Assembly: GCA_018894105.1 (NCBI GenBank)
Contig: CM032128.1
Coordinates: 35,040,299-35,104,298, forward strand
DNA: 64,000 nt
DNA from: Jacaranda mimosifolia
Taxonomy: Eukaryota; Streptophyta; Magnoliopsida; Lamiales; Bignoniaceae
Direction of reading: 5' to 3'
In this document: positions 12,181 through 24,100 of the stretch, piece by piece
How positions within the stretch are numbered: position 1 is the stretch's first letter
Layout: every line of letters starts with the position of its first letter
Notes under the pieces: generated by a model
What the model was told of the DNA's origin: nothing
Seen by the model: the letters and a program-made list of their open reading frames with translations, nothing else
Databases searched by the model: none
Position numbers and translations under genes: made by a program

Positions 12181-12505
12181 GGGTCCATTTGGTTTTATTT
12201 TCAAACACACTTTTTTCATTTTCTATTATTTCATAAATAGAAATCATCACTTTTTAGAAAATTTCACCCAACACAATATTCATTTCCATTTTCAATACAT
12301 ATTATCCAATAACATATATATATATGTATATTCTCTCTCTATTCCATTATTTCTATCTCTCTCCATCTACAATCTATTAAAATCAACATAATTATTACAT
12401 TCCCAAACATTTCATCCAAATACATTTTCATTTCCACATCATTTCACATAATTAATTTTCACTATTTTAGAAATGATGGAAATGATAATAAAACCAAACG
12501 GGCCC
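12181..12505 (-). mobile_element. Tourist-like MITE, copy 2 (TTA target duplication)
   Basis: A 325-bp element with ends GGGTCCATTTGGTTTTATTTTC and, at the other end, AATAAAACCAAACGGGCCC. It is flanked by TTA at 12178-12180 and 12506-12508. The 3-bp TWA duplication and GGGYCC-type termini point to the PIF/Harbinger superfamily. This is the best-preserved copy for defining the family; it lies in the opposite orientation to copy 1. Confidence 0.8.
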
Positions 12506-12556
12506 TTAGTGTTTAATTACATCTATTTTGTAGGGAAAACAAGTGCATTTCTTGGC

Positions 12557-13288
12557 TAAGAGGGTGTTTGGATGAGTTTATAAGCTTTTCAAAAATCTTA
12601 TAAAATATTTGAGAGCTTATAAGATGTGAAAAGGTGTTTGGTAAATTTTTTTAAAACAAAGCTTATAAACTCTTAAAATAAGATGTTACGAGCTTATAAG
12701 TTATTTTTAAAAAAGTAAGAAGTACTTAGAGGGTGTTTGACTAAGCTTATTTTAAACATCTTATAAGATATTTTTGGAGCTTATAAGATGTTAGATCTTA
12801 TTTTTAAAATAAGTTATTGAAATGTTTTGATAAGATAAGATTTTTGAGCTTATAAGATGTTAATAATGATAATTTTGTAATTAAAATGGTTAAAAATGAA
12901 AGAACTTGTTAAGATCTTAAAAATAAGTTGGGATCTCCTGACCTTTTTTAAAAGAGCTTATAAGCAGCTCATAACATCTTATTTTAGGATCTTATAAGCT
13001 CTTTTTAAAAAAAATTACTAAATATTTTTTATCAATTTATAAGCTCTTAAACATCTTACAAGCTCATCCAAACACCCTCTTAATTTATTTTGATGATCTT
13101 AACAAATTAGCTTAATTTTGATCATGTTAATTATAAAAATGTAATTTCTAACATCTTATAAGTTCCAATAATTATTTTATCAAAACACTTTAAAAACTTA
13201 TTTTTGTTTAAAAAAAAAAAAACATCTTGCAGGCTTAAAAGACATCGTATAAGACATTTTAAATAAGATTAGCCAAATACTCTCTAAA
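12557..13288. mobile_element. Two overlapping foldback MITEs
   Basis: The outer inverted repeat is GAGGGTGTTTGGATGAG near 12560 with CTCATCCAAACACCCTC near 13066. A second related pair starts GAGGGTGTTTGACTAAGCTT near 12729 and ends near 13287 (GATTAGCCAAATACTCTC). The interiors are dominated by CTTATAAGATGTT-type palindromic words on both strands. This indicates one member inserted into, or duplicated within, another. No coding capacity. Confidence 0.55.
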
Positions 13289-13724
13289 TCTCACTCATGT
13301 TTTCTTGTAGAACAGAAGTAAGAAAGAAATCAAAATATTTAATTTCTAGTTATGTAAGTAATTTAAAGATGCCAATAAGTGTCTGATAAGAAGAGTCCAA
13401 ATTGATCTATTTTGAGCAGTGCATTTAATACTTATGGTTCTCAAATCAGATCCTAAGTTAAATGAATTTTAGACACTTATAGTAATAGCATAATATGGAT
13501 ATGTCACATCATGTTCTTGTGATCTAGTAGAACAGTGCCCCCTGTAATGGGCAGACATGGGGGTTGAAAGTCGTATACTAAATTATTGATTGTCAATTTA
13601 AGTTGATCCGTAATAGAAAGATGCGGATCTCAAGAGCATTTTGAAAATTTGATTATTTTAGTGCTAAGATGTCATTTCAGGCTGACCAACGTAAATGTCT
13701 TTCCGCAACTGATTCATTATTCAC

Positions 13725-13805
13725 GCGTGGGCTGAACAGCCCAAGCGAACGACAACGTCACACAATTACAGGCCCAATAATAATTTCCAAATTGGGCTTG
13801 AGCCC
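13725..13805 (+). promoter_or_regulatory. Site II (TGGGCY) cluster upstream of the 14039 gene
   Basis: At least five TGGGCT/GGGCCT/AGCCCA-type motifs within 80 bp (for example GTGGGCTGAACAGCCCA and ATTGGGCTTGAGCCC), about 235 bp upstream of the next ATG. Such TCP-bound site II clusters mark housekeeping and growth-linked plant promoters. The assignment to the 14039 gene is by position. Confidence 0.5.
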
Positions 13806-14038
13806 GAAATCGGAATACGTCCCCGGCAAACCTTTTTGTTCAGCAACTGCATGCCAATTTCAGAGTTGAAAAAGCAAACCAAGTACTCAATTACATATGG
13901 CCCTTTTTCCTTCAATTCTAATCACCACTTTTGATGTTCTTTCTCTCTCGAATTTCTTGTTTTATTCAACAAAATTATTGATTGACCGATATTTATTGAA
14001 GTGACGGGAGTGAGTGAAATTGTGGACGTGTTGGAGAT

Positions 14039-16144
14039 ATGGGCCCGGAAGGCAACGCCACAGCTTCTTCCTCCTCTTCTTCTCCGGCGGCATCGGCGGC
14101 GTCGCCGCCGAATGTTAAACGGAGTAGAGATCCTGAAGATGAGTTTTATGTCGATAATCTTCACTCCCATAAGCGTTATCTTAGCGAGGTTCGAAGATAT
14201 TGTTTGTTTTTTCGTTCTGTTTTATCATCTTGTTTTCTCGTTCTGAGGTGTATCAATTTATTTCCAAATAAATATTCTTCGCTTTTTATTTTTCCAACTC
14301 TGTTTATCTTGTGTTTTCTGCATCATCGAATATTGAAATCTACGTGAAATCATCAGGAAATTTAGATTTATGGTAGGTCTGGAGGTACCATTTTGGTGAG
14401 CTGAGCAATATGGAGAACATTTTCCTCTTTGTTTCGAAGTAAATGTTTGTACAGTAATAGAATTGAATGGTGAGAGATATTAATTGATTCTTGTATCTAG
14501 TACATTATTGCCATGATGCTGGGTTCAAAAAGTTGTTGAAATTTATTGTAGTTGTAATTGTGAAATTCTTGTTACTTTCCATTTTATGCAGCAGGTGTTT
14601 AATTTGTCGGTTCTGGGCAGTTATTATATTAAGGAAGTCAATAGATTTTGTTACTGTACCTTGGAATGCACATTTCTTTGTTTGCTAATGTTTCTGTGTC
14701 TTTCTTTGTGTTTATTTGGTCTCTTGATTTGTCGCATAATACATGGAAAAAATTGCAGATTATGGCTTCGAGTTTGAATGGACTGACTGTAGGAGATCCC
14801 CTCTCTGAAAATCTCATGGATTCTTCTGTAAGGTCGGAGAGCATGATGCCTTATCTTAGGTTAGTTTTAATGAATTCTTTTCCTTTTCTTAAATGCCCAT
14901 TTCACTTGGTATAAAATGTATAATTTGCAAGTAATTGTTATATGATTCAGGTAATAAAGTACGAAGTTTAGTGTTGAACCAACTTGAGATTTCCTCAATA
15001 AAAGCTTGTTGAAAATAGAATAGAAATGCAGAGAAGTCTAGAATGTCGCTCGCGTGTTAATTAATTAGGCTCTTTTGTGCATGTACAAGCTTATGATTTG
15101 TGCATTCCGACTCAGCTTATTGTCTAAGACTAGAGTAAAGATGCCAAAAATCAAGAAACTCAAGCTATTTTTTGTCCTATTTTCTGAAATTCCTTGATCT
15201 GTCAAAGCACTGTTGAGAGATGGGGGTTTCGGGAATCTATAAGGTGTGATTGTAAACTGTTGAATGGCAACAGTTTTGAACTGAAAAGAGATTTGTGTGG
15301 TTACAAGTTAAAGATGTTTGGATTATTAGTATCCTTGAAGAAGACTTTGCAAAGCAAAGGGGTGCAAGTGGCTTCACTCTAATAGAGATCCATGTTGATG
15401 TATGTCGATTTCTTTGTGGAAAAAGTAATGCTAAGGCTATTTAAATTCAATGTGGTTCTTGTTTTGGTTGTGATGAATGATATATTCCCTGTTTTCTAAT
15501 GTTGATGGTTATGTGGTATTCATCTATCTCTTCTCTTTGAAGGTTAATTTTCTCTAAACCTCTATGATTTCAGGGATGAGATGTCTGTACAGTATTCACC
15601 AATGTCAGAAGATTCAGACGACTCAAGATATTACGAGAGTTCTACAAACACTTGTTCCTCACAGCCTGAGAGTGCTCCCACTAGTCCAGTATCCCCTTAC
15701 AGGTCCCAAAAACCTCTAAACGGATTTGTTTCAGGGCCTCCTTCCACTGCACATCCTTCACATGGCTCTATCGTTTCTTCTGCGGCATCACCACAGCCTC
15801 GTCAGCGTGGCTCTGATAATGAGGGTCGATTCCCATCATCACCCAGTGACATATGCCACTCAGCCGACTTAAGAAGAGCTGCACTTCTTCGATCCGTGCA
15901 AATGAGGGCACAACCTTTAGGGTCTTCACAATGTGAATTGCCACTTAGTCCAGGACAAGAATCTGGGAATATTATAGAAGCTGAGGAGCGGCCATGTTCC
16001 TATATGAAGCTTGATGTAGACGAGAGGGGCTATCAAATAGCTGAATGTACATCATTGAGTAGTATCTCAGAGCCTGAAAATAGGGAGAAGTCTTGCAGGC
16101 AATTGTCCATGAACTTGAAAGGAGACGAATCTGCAGATGAATGA
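14039..16144 (+). CDS. Uncharacterised Ser/Pro-rich plant protein (three exons, 273 aa)
   Basis: Exons 14039-14188, 14759-14859 and 15574-16144 splice in frame to 273 residues. Exon 1 gives a low-complexity Ser/Ala N-terminus, then KRSRDPEDEFYVDNLHSHKRYLSE. Exon 2 gives MASSLNGLTVGDPLSENLMDS. Exon 3 opens RDEMSVQYSPMSEDSDDSRYYE and continues with phospho-site-like PTSPVSPYR and SSPSDICHSADLRRAALLRSVQMRAQ. I recognise the middle block as conserved in plant proteins of unknown function but cannot name a domain. There is no signal peptide or membrane segment; composition suggests a disordered nuclear or cytosolic regulator (inference). The first donor (GAG|GTTCGA) is weak, so exon 1 could end elsewhere. 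The gene converges on the minus-strand gene at 17259. Confidence 0.75.
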
Positions 16145-17258
16145 TTCGTTGCTTCAAATCAGCTTTATTTTTTAGTACTGGGGCATACCGAAGCTAATCA
16201 CATTTTTCACATCACCCGGCACCCTTGTTGCCAGTAGGTTTTTGCTGGCTGTGCTTTCCACGACTCTTGGCTGCTCGAAAATTCCACTTAACAATGTCGG
16301 TATATGGGCAACGATAGCTTGGACATCATCTAATTGACTGGAATGGCATTGATACAGTCATAGCCTGTGCCACTAAGGAATTGCTTGTTTGGTATAGGTT
16401 TCCACAGGCACTTGCTGCTCTTGCAAATATGTATTTATATATCTCTAGAAGTTTTCTTTGGACCTTGAATTAAGCTTCACAGGGAGCATTTCGGTTGAAG
16501 ATTGCTTGTTTTGTTCTCCTTCATTTTCTCCCTCTTGTGTTTACTTATTAGATTTAAGTGAGAAAATAACTAAGAAAAATATTTTTTTTAATTTCTCACT
16601 TATATGATATTCTATGTAATATTTATTATTACTATTATTTTTTATTTTTATCTTTATTTTTTGTCTTTCTTATTTTAAGTCTTTATAATGTCAATGCAGG
16701 ATCAGGATACTCTTTGAAACCTTATAACTGGATATAAAATTTCACAATTGGCTGTGAGCCTGTAAGCGGGGAGGCTTACGAACAACCTCCTCTGAGTTGT
16801 ATTTAGGGGGTGTAATTGATTTGAGTTCAATTGAGTTAAATTTTTTTTTTTAACTCGAACTTGAAATATATATATTAGCTCAAGCTTGAATTCCAATTCA
16901 ACGAGCTTAAAATTTTAAACTTGAATTCGATTTAAAAGAAAAATTTTGTTGTGTCTAAAATGAGAGTTATTTGTGATTTTTTACATAATTTACCTTTCAA
17001 TTATTTCAGCAATTAAAATGGATAATGTAATTTGAATGATAAAATGAAAAATTCAATAATATGCATTTTCTCTCCATCCTAAGGGGAAAACGGAGAGGAA
17101 AAAAAGGTGGAAAACCAGTGTATCTAAGCAGAGACGGCCTTATTGTGAAGTAGCTAGGTGCAGAAAAGTCCCACCAGCTCTTTCACTTGATATCACAATG
17201 GTTGCGTATTTTTACACATACAGCGAAAGAAACAAAATCTCATTTGCTACCTGACAGA
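16145..17258. other. Intergenic region between convergent genes
   Basis: Holds the 3' UTRs of both neighbours. A degenerate hAT-like stretch lies around 16797-16960: it starts AGGGGGTGTAATTGATTTGAG and has repeated GAGTTCAATTGAGTT and CTTGAATTC words. Nothing else is recognisable. Confidence 0.5.
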
Positions 17259-19690
17259 TCAGTGGAGGGAGGCAGAATCTTGTATGTGCATTATACTCGC
17301 AAGCAAAGCCTCTAGATCCTCTAGGGCAACTTTCTTTACGCTAACTTGCTCTTTTAGCTCGGCAATCTGATCAAGAATCTGCAAACCCGACTTGTATCTA
17401 GCTTCTTCATCCGAGGATACTTCTGAGGACTCAGATTTGCTTGTGAGCACTTCAGCTGACCAGCGGTTCTGATCAATTACTACATTGTTTAAACTACCAC
17501 AACCAAAATGGAGAAAACAAGTTAATAACAATTACTAACCTTGTCGGAGAAGAGAAATGCATGACAAAACAAATTTCGATAATTTAGAAACCAGAACTTA
17601 AACTGCGCATACAGATAAATGTGGTAAATACGTAAAGCATCTTGAGTTCATGCTTCAAACTAAAAGAAAAGGGAAGTATTTCATTCAAACTTTAAGTATA
17701 TAATAAAGAATTCTGCAAAGAGAAAAAGCGATAAAGAATCTGAACATGAGTACAGCTGAGTCTTCAGGAGTACATATTCTATTCCCCAGACAGCAACAGA
17801 GTGTTTTAAAAAATTGATGGTGAAAAACCAATTTGCTCAAGACATTCATAATAATACTTCAACAAGAAGGACAATAGTCTAGAGTTATGACAAGAAAGCA
17901 GCAATATGTGGTGTATTGACCAATAGTTTCATAATGTTGATGAATTGAAAATTTCTGTAGATTTGTTTATGCTGATGAGGAGGAATTCTTACTTTTTCAG
18001 TAATTTGAGATGCCTTTTATCATTCTGCACATTAAAGAAGACATCTACAACATCCTTCTTTGTCCTTGCTAATCCCACGAATTCACCAAGAGACTTGCAT
18101 CTGGAGTGTATTGCATAATCAGTAGTCTCTTTGGTTATGTTGTTGATCCTAATTGCAACTACAAGTACAGCATCAAGAGGATGTACTGGAAAAACTTGAT
18201 TTCCCACTGCAATTTTACCAGCCGAAACTGCTCTCCTGCTTGACTCTACATCCTTTAGAACAGATGGATGAGACACTTAAGTACACAAACTTCTGCCGAA
18301 GAAAAACATAACAAAACTTTATGCCCAGGGAAAAACACACACACAAAAAGGGAACATTATTCACCTCAAATTGGATCTTACAACACCTAAGTCCATTAGA
18401 TGCAGTTACAAATGAAGCACCAGAGACCTTCCCAAATACTGATATAGCTTCGACAACCTCATAGAGACCAACTGTTGAGAGTATATTCTTGACAGATACA
18501 GAGGCCGGACTTTCAATACCAGAGATCATTTCAGTGTCATCCGTAAATGTAGAAGCATGACTATGGCCACCAAGCTTGGAATTTGAAGTTGGAAAAGCTC
18601 TGCCAATGCTTGCAATAATTTCCTTTACCTTCGGCCTCTTATCTGAAGAAAGGGGCCTGCCAGCCAATTCTCTTTTAGAGTGATCGATTTTCTGCATGTA
18701 AAAAGGAAAACATAAATGTGAACTGAAGACAAATGCATTAGCATCTCAATAGGACAAAAAAAATGCTTAAAATAAACTCAAACTAGTTACAGAATAATAT
18801 CCAATGTGGTTCGGAGGGGATACAAACAACATCAATGACATTACAACAAAAACTTAAAGAGGGTAACATCTGTAAAGCATACCACAAAATGGTCGGGTTT
18901 CTCCGTAAACAATTTTATTAGCTTAGGAGAGCATTCTGATATTTCCGGACCCAATTCTGAGAAGGCCCCATCCTCCTCAGCAGAAGAGTGAACAGTCCTG
19001 CTTGAGCTCTTGAATCTGGCCAATTTAAAGATGTAAGCTATGGATATCCACGCATTGGATTTTGCTGCTACAATAGCCATCACTTACTGGTATATCTAAA
19101 AGTTTGTAACAACATACAGTTATATATGATCTCTCCGGCCAAGTGGCCATCAATCCTATCAATAAATAAATTATCCAGCAAAGACTCAGCAAGAAACAAT
19201 AAATAGTACACTGAACGCCATAAAACTAAATCCAGCTTAACAACATCAGGCAAGGACATAAACAACATACATATCGCGACTTCTTTATTGGAAGGAGCAC
19301 ACATGCGACTAAAAGAAAAAATAAAAATAAAAAATTACATATACACAAACTGTGAGGAGTCGTTGATTGTGTGCAGCTTAAATATTGAACCGAAATTTGA
19401 ATAATTCACGACATTGAACGGAAACTATGTTAGCTGCTAAGCTGAAAATATTCAATCAACTAATTACACTTTTACCTGCTGTAAATTTGGCATTGGCGGC
19501 AGTCAGAACAAGTAACGATTGATCTTGATGACATTGCTTTGCGAGTGTTTCTCCCATATGTACCTGGAAAAAAATACGAACTTTGAGCGTTAAAGAAACT
19601 ACGAAATAGAAATGTGCTAGGGTTTTGGCAGCAAGTTAGTATATAACCAGCAGAAAACAGATAAATAGAAGCTGCGAATCTCGACTTCAT
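17259..19690 (-). CDS. Unrecognised plant protein with RRM-like segments
   Basis: The exon chain on the minus strand is clear for the C-terminal four exons: 18883-19037, 18365-18691, 17993-18252 and 17259-17493, phase-consistent and ending at TGA 17259. Upstream, exons near 19475-19690 and one starting at 19308 (very strong polypyrimidine acceptor) join in frame. Whether that exon ends near 19271 or at 19088, and which ATG (19690 or about 19540) is used, is uncertain. The segment VKNILSTVGLYEVVEAISVFGKVSGASFV...CCKIQFEDVESSRRAV has the spacing of an RRM (beta1, alpha1, then an RNP1-like strand). A second similar fold may start at DAVLVVAIRINNI. A C-terminal coiled coil follows (ILDQIAELKEQVSVKKVALEDLEALL). 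The function is unknown; nucleic-acid binding is only an inference. Confidence 0.7.
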
Positions 19691-19825
19691 CCTCCTCGGG
19701 GGAAAATCGCCACCGTTCTACGCGACAACAGCCGCCGCCAGGCGGTGGTGGATGTCACGGCCGGGTTTATAGCAAATGGAAAATGATGACCCGACCCTAA
19801 TTATGGGTAATTCTAGGCGTAATAT

Positions 19826-19890
19826 TCTGGGATTGGGCTAGGTGCAGACTGTGTTGAGAGTATTGGGCTCATAATATTTGGCCCACATAA
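19826..19890 (-). promoter_or_regulatory. Site II cluster upstream of the RRM-like gene
   Basis: Three TGGGCT/TGGGCC-type motifs (GATTGGGCTAGG, TATTGGGCTC, TTTGGCCCAC) lie within 65 bp, about 140-200 bp upstream of the minus-strand start at 19690. It is typical of plant housekeeping promoters. Confidence 0.45.
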
Positions 19891-20024
19891 AAAAAGTGAC
19901 GTGGCAATTTTGATCTGATTTAAGAGTCTTATTTTTTGGATGAATTAATCAATATAAATTGGTTTCAATTATTCAGAAAGAAACATAAATTGGTTTCATC
20001 AAAAACAAAAACAAGAAAGTCCAG

Positions 20025-20160
20025 TGGCCTGTAATCAAGTCGCATCCATCTTTTCTATTATATATGAAGTTTTGTGTTCGATTCGAAATTGGTGCATTGT
20101 GTGTAGTTTATATTTGAATTTATTTTATTTAATAATAAAAAATATAAATTTATTGAAAGA
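20025..20160 (+). mobile_element. Possible tRNA-derived SINE fragment
   Basis: An A-box-like AGTGGCCTGTAATCAAG is followed 50 bp later by a B-box-like GTTCGATTCGAA and then AT-rich DNA. I could not find clean target duplications, so this is tentative. Confidence 0.35.
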
Positions 20161-20240
20161 ATAAAAATTCATCATTTATAATGTACTCTCTAAAAATAAA
20201 AAAATAAAAACAACAATAATAATTGATGATACCTCAATTT

Positions 20241-20645
20241 AGGGTGTAAATGAGTTGAGCTCCGTAAAAATTGCAAGCTCGAGCTCGAGCCCAAAATACT
20301 GAGCTTGATGTTTTCAAAGGCTCGAGCCGGCTCATAACTTCTTTTTTTTAAATTAAATAAAAATATTAAATTAGTAATATATGATAAGTATTTAATAACA
20401 ATTAATAAAATATATATTATAATAATTACTATAATGATTTAAATTATAATATGTTATTATTTAATCATATATAATAAATATTAAAAATTAAAAAAAAAAG
20501 TAAATTATTAATAGGAAAAAAAACTCATGAGCCTTTCGAACAATTAAAATAAAGCTCAAGCTCGAAAAGCTCGAACTTGAATCGAGCTATTATTGAGCTG
20601 GTACACAAGTGAGGTGAGCCGGCTCGACTCATCTTACACTCTTAT
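20241..20645. mobile_element. Non-autonomous hAT-like element, 405 bp
   Basis: Flanked by a perfect 8-bp duplication CTCAATTT (20233-20240 and 20646-20653). The left end AGGGTGTAAATGAGTTGAGC and the right end (GAGTGTAAGATGAGTCGAGC on the other strand) are inverted. Subterminal GCTCGAGC-type words match the element at 6604-7083. The AT-rich core is non-coding. It sits in the divergent promoter gap between the RRM-like gene and ERdj3B. Confidence 0.75.
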
Positions 20646-20821
20646 CTCAATTTGTGTATCCCATCAAATTAAATTTATATTCTCTTAAATTTTAGTAAAA
20701 ATTATTAAATGAATGAAAATAATTTTGAATATATATAATCAGGCCATAATATTTCAATATTCCAGTAAATGCACCCTGACCCCACTCAATAGAAAAGAAA
20801 GGGTCGAAAGAGACCATAATA

Positions 20822-20840
20822 CGTGGCAAATTCTTATTGG
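20822..20840 (-). promoter_or_regulatory. Perfect ER-stress response element (ERSE) upstream of ERdj3B
   Basis: CGTGG-N9-ATTGG at 20822-20840 is the exact reverse complement of the ERSE consensus CCAAT-N9-CCACG. This consensus is bound by NF-Y together with ATF6/bZIP28-type factors in the unfolded protein response. It lies about 335 bp upstream of the ERdj3B ATG. A second CCACG half-site is near 20885, and another ATTGG (20864 region) lies between them. Confidence 0.8.
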
Positions 20841-21173
20841 CTCGAACAAGTTGGAGCGCTCGTTGATTGGTCCGTTCCCCCAAGACCACGTTGCCTGCTC
20901 AAGTCTCTCGTTGATTTCCCATCACTTTTCTCTGCAAATATGAAAGAAAACTCTTCTCTTCTGCGGTTCAGTATTTCCCTTTGCTCGCACAAAGAGAAAT
21001 CTTTCAGTCATATGCACATACATTCTCATGCGCACATTGACACGAATAGCAGTAGAGCCTCTCTAGAAGAAACTCGCAAATCCTATAGTTGATTGATTTT
21101 ATTGGCTTGGAGATCCGATTTGAAACCCTAGGTGTTTTTGTTGTCGTAATTTTGATCTCTGTGCCTGAGTACT

Positions 21174-24100
21174 ATGGCGCATCGAAGATCAAAATTATTG
21201 CTTTTTTTGTGCTTTGCATCGTATTATCTGATCGCCATTGCAGCGTAAGTAGTAGGATTACTGATTTTTATTTTTATTTTTGTTAATAAATTTGTACTGT
21301 AAATCGAATAATTGAATTCTTTGTTGATGGAGGTTTACTGCTTTTGGATTTTTAACAGGAAGAGTTATTATGACATTCTACAAGTGCCGAAAGGCGCTTC
21401 GGATGAGCAAATAAAGCGTGCCTATCGAAAGCTTGCATTGAAGTATCATCCAGATAAAAATCAAGGAAATGAAGAGGCGAACAAGAGATTCGCAGAAATT
21501 AATAATGGTATTCCACTTTTTCTCATTTTTCCTTTTAATTTATCGACATTATCTTAATTAATTTTCTTAGGAAAATAGTGTAATCTGCATTGATGTGTTT
21601 ATTTTGAAGATATTGACTGATTCGAATGGTCGGAATTTTGTAGCTTATGAGGTATTGTCAGACAGCGAAAAGAGAGGCATATACGATAGGTATGGTGAGG
21701 AAGGCCTTAAGCAGCATGCAGCTAGTGGGGGTAGAGGGGGAGGAGGAATGAATATCCAGGACATTTTTGAATCGTAAGTTCCTTTACATTCTATGTTAAT
21801 TCTCTGGTTGATATGTTATGCTTATTAAATCCCTAACTGCATGTATTATTGTTGCATTGTTATTTTCTATCCTATCAAACTGGAAATTTGATATTCTTTT
21901 GAGTAGACGATTGTTGTAGGTGTTGTGAATACTGTGATACATATTTGAGATATAAAGAAGCCTTGCAGTTTTCTTCTATTTCTCTGAGAACTTCAAAGTG
22001 AATTGGATGCTTTAGCAATGCAAATATATGTGTTCATGAAATCAACACCTCATGTCATTGCATGATGTTGAAGCTTAATGAAACAAGACTAGAAATTCAA
22101 TCTTTTCTTTATTTCAGAAATGCATGTGCCTGGTATTAGCATAGTTGTTAAATGCGAAAAGCGGTGCGAGGCGACAAGGCCTCTAGTGCCCGAGGCGAGG
22201 TGCGAGGCGAAAGGCGCTCGCCTTTTTGAAGCGAGGCGAGAAAATAAAAATTTATAAAATTTATAAAATATATTATGTATTTATAAAAAGACATACTACA
22301 TAATACATTTAAGTTCTTTATTAAATGAAATGAACCAAAAATACACTTAAGTTTATTCAATGACATGAACTAAAAAGACATAATAAATACAAGCTTACTG
22401 CTAACACACTTAAACTGACAACATAAGGCTAACTGGCTGAGAGAACAAACCAAAAAAAAAAAAAAAAGAGAAAGAAACAGAAGAAAAAGAGACTGTGGAC
22501 AGAAACAGAAGAAAAAGAGACAGAGTAACAGAACAGAAAAAGAGAAGAAAAAAGAAAAAAGTTCAGTCGGAGCGTTACGCGGGAAATGGGTCGCCGTAAT
22601 CTGGGTCGGCCGTCGGCGGGAAATGGAACCGGTAGGTGTAGTCGCGCGGTCTTGGGAAGGGGAGGTAAGCTTAGCGATTTATTTTTTTTCCCCGTTTGCA
22701 ATCTGTCTGCTTGGCCGCTTAGGGCTTTCTTTATCTTACCTTTCTTCCCCTTTTTCTCTTCTCTTTTCCCTTAACGTCGTGTTTTTATCACAGAACACCA
22801 CCTCAAAATTCTTGAAATAAAATGGGTTCGGAAAGGCGCACTTTTGCGCGCCTCTCGCCTGGGCAAAAGGCGAGAAAAGGCGAGCGCATTTTCTCGCCTT
22901 TTGAAACTGCATCGCCTGGGCGAGGGAAAAGCCGATTTTCCCTCGCCCGTGTCGCCTCTCGCCTTAGGCGAGAGAGGCGATCGCCTTTGACAACTATGGG
23001 TATTAGGCTGTCAGCTTGATGTTTCATCCATGTCATAAATGTTGGAAAGATTAGTATCACAACACTAGCAGTTCTTTTATAGTTATCATGAAGAAAATTG
23101 GTATTTTAAGGCATAAAAATGTCAATTTTTAGGTTACTAAGGTAGTTGATTATACTGATAGTGCTTTATTTTGAGTTGTTTTTCTTTATTAATTTTCTGG
23201 AATGTGCTCGGGCTTTTTGTTGATTGTGAATTTGAAAATCTGTCCATGAATCTATAAGCTGCATCCCTTATAAAGAAATATCTCTCCAGTTTTTTCGGTG
23301 GAGGAGGTCCCAGGGAAGAGGAAGAGAGGGTTGTGAAAGGTGATGATGTGATTGTTGATTTGGATGCAACACTTGAAGATCTGTATATGGGAGGCACTTT
23401 GAAGGTACTGAATATGACACACAGGCACACATAAACTTTTATACAATTGAACTATTTGATTGAAACTTTTGTATGCCTTCTTCTCTATGGAAAATTGTTC
23501 TGGCTAAAATTTAGAAGATAAAAAATCTCCCGTGGGCCATCATAAGATTTACATTGTTGGCTCCTATGTGAATATTGTAATGTGGAATTCATCAGGTTTG
23601 GAGGGTAAAAAACGTAATAAAACCAGCTCCAGGGAAGAGGCGCTGTAACTGTAGAAATGAGGTTTATCACAAGCAAATTGGCCCGGGGATGTTTCAGCAG
23701 ATGACAGAGCAGGTGTGTTGTTTCCTAACGAGAAACTTCACTAAGTTACATCATGTAGCAGGAGGCATCAGTTTCATCTTGCCTTGTTTACTTCTGTTGT
23801 CTTGCATCTTCTAAGCTGTCTATGTTGCCGCTGCAGGTCTGTGAACAGTGTCAGAATGTGAAGTATGAAAGGGAGGGTGATTTCATCACTGTTGATATTG
23901 AGAAAGGAATGCAGGATGGGCAAGTAAGCTTTCTTTAGCTTTCTTTGATATTGTTTGTGCATGCCCCTGTGTTGATGAAAGGTTCTTATCTTTCTGTACA
24001 TCTGCCGAGCTGTTCTGCTCCCCCCCCCCCCATTTTTTCCCCTTCCCTTCTCTGTGATTATATTCCAATTGTTTGCTTATCATTTTCTTCCTTAACTGCC

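Larger units (their letters stand above)
9916..14038. other. Intergenic region with MITEs
   Basis: Contains the DUF1645 3' UTR (about 9916-10190) and then AT-rich DNA with a (TA)n run near 10890. MITEs at 10909-11222, 12181-12505 and 12557-13288 are listed separately. The stretches 10200-10870, 11230-12120 and 13290-13720 show no credible gene. The small open frames there (10221-10571, 11848-12036, 13669-13869) lack family similarity. Confidence 0.6.

Noticed and set aside
22429..23060. Several open frames on both strands in ERdj3B intron 3
   Set aside because: All lie in the GC-rich ends of the hAT element and consist of GGCGAG-type repeat translations; no transposase motif.
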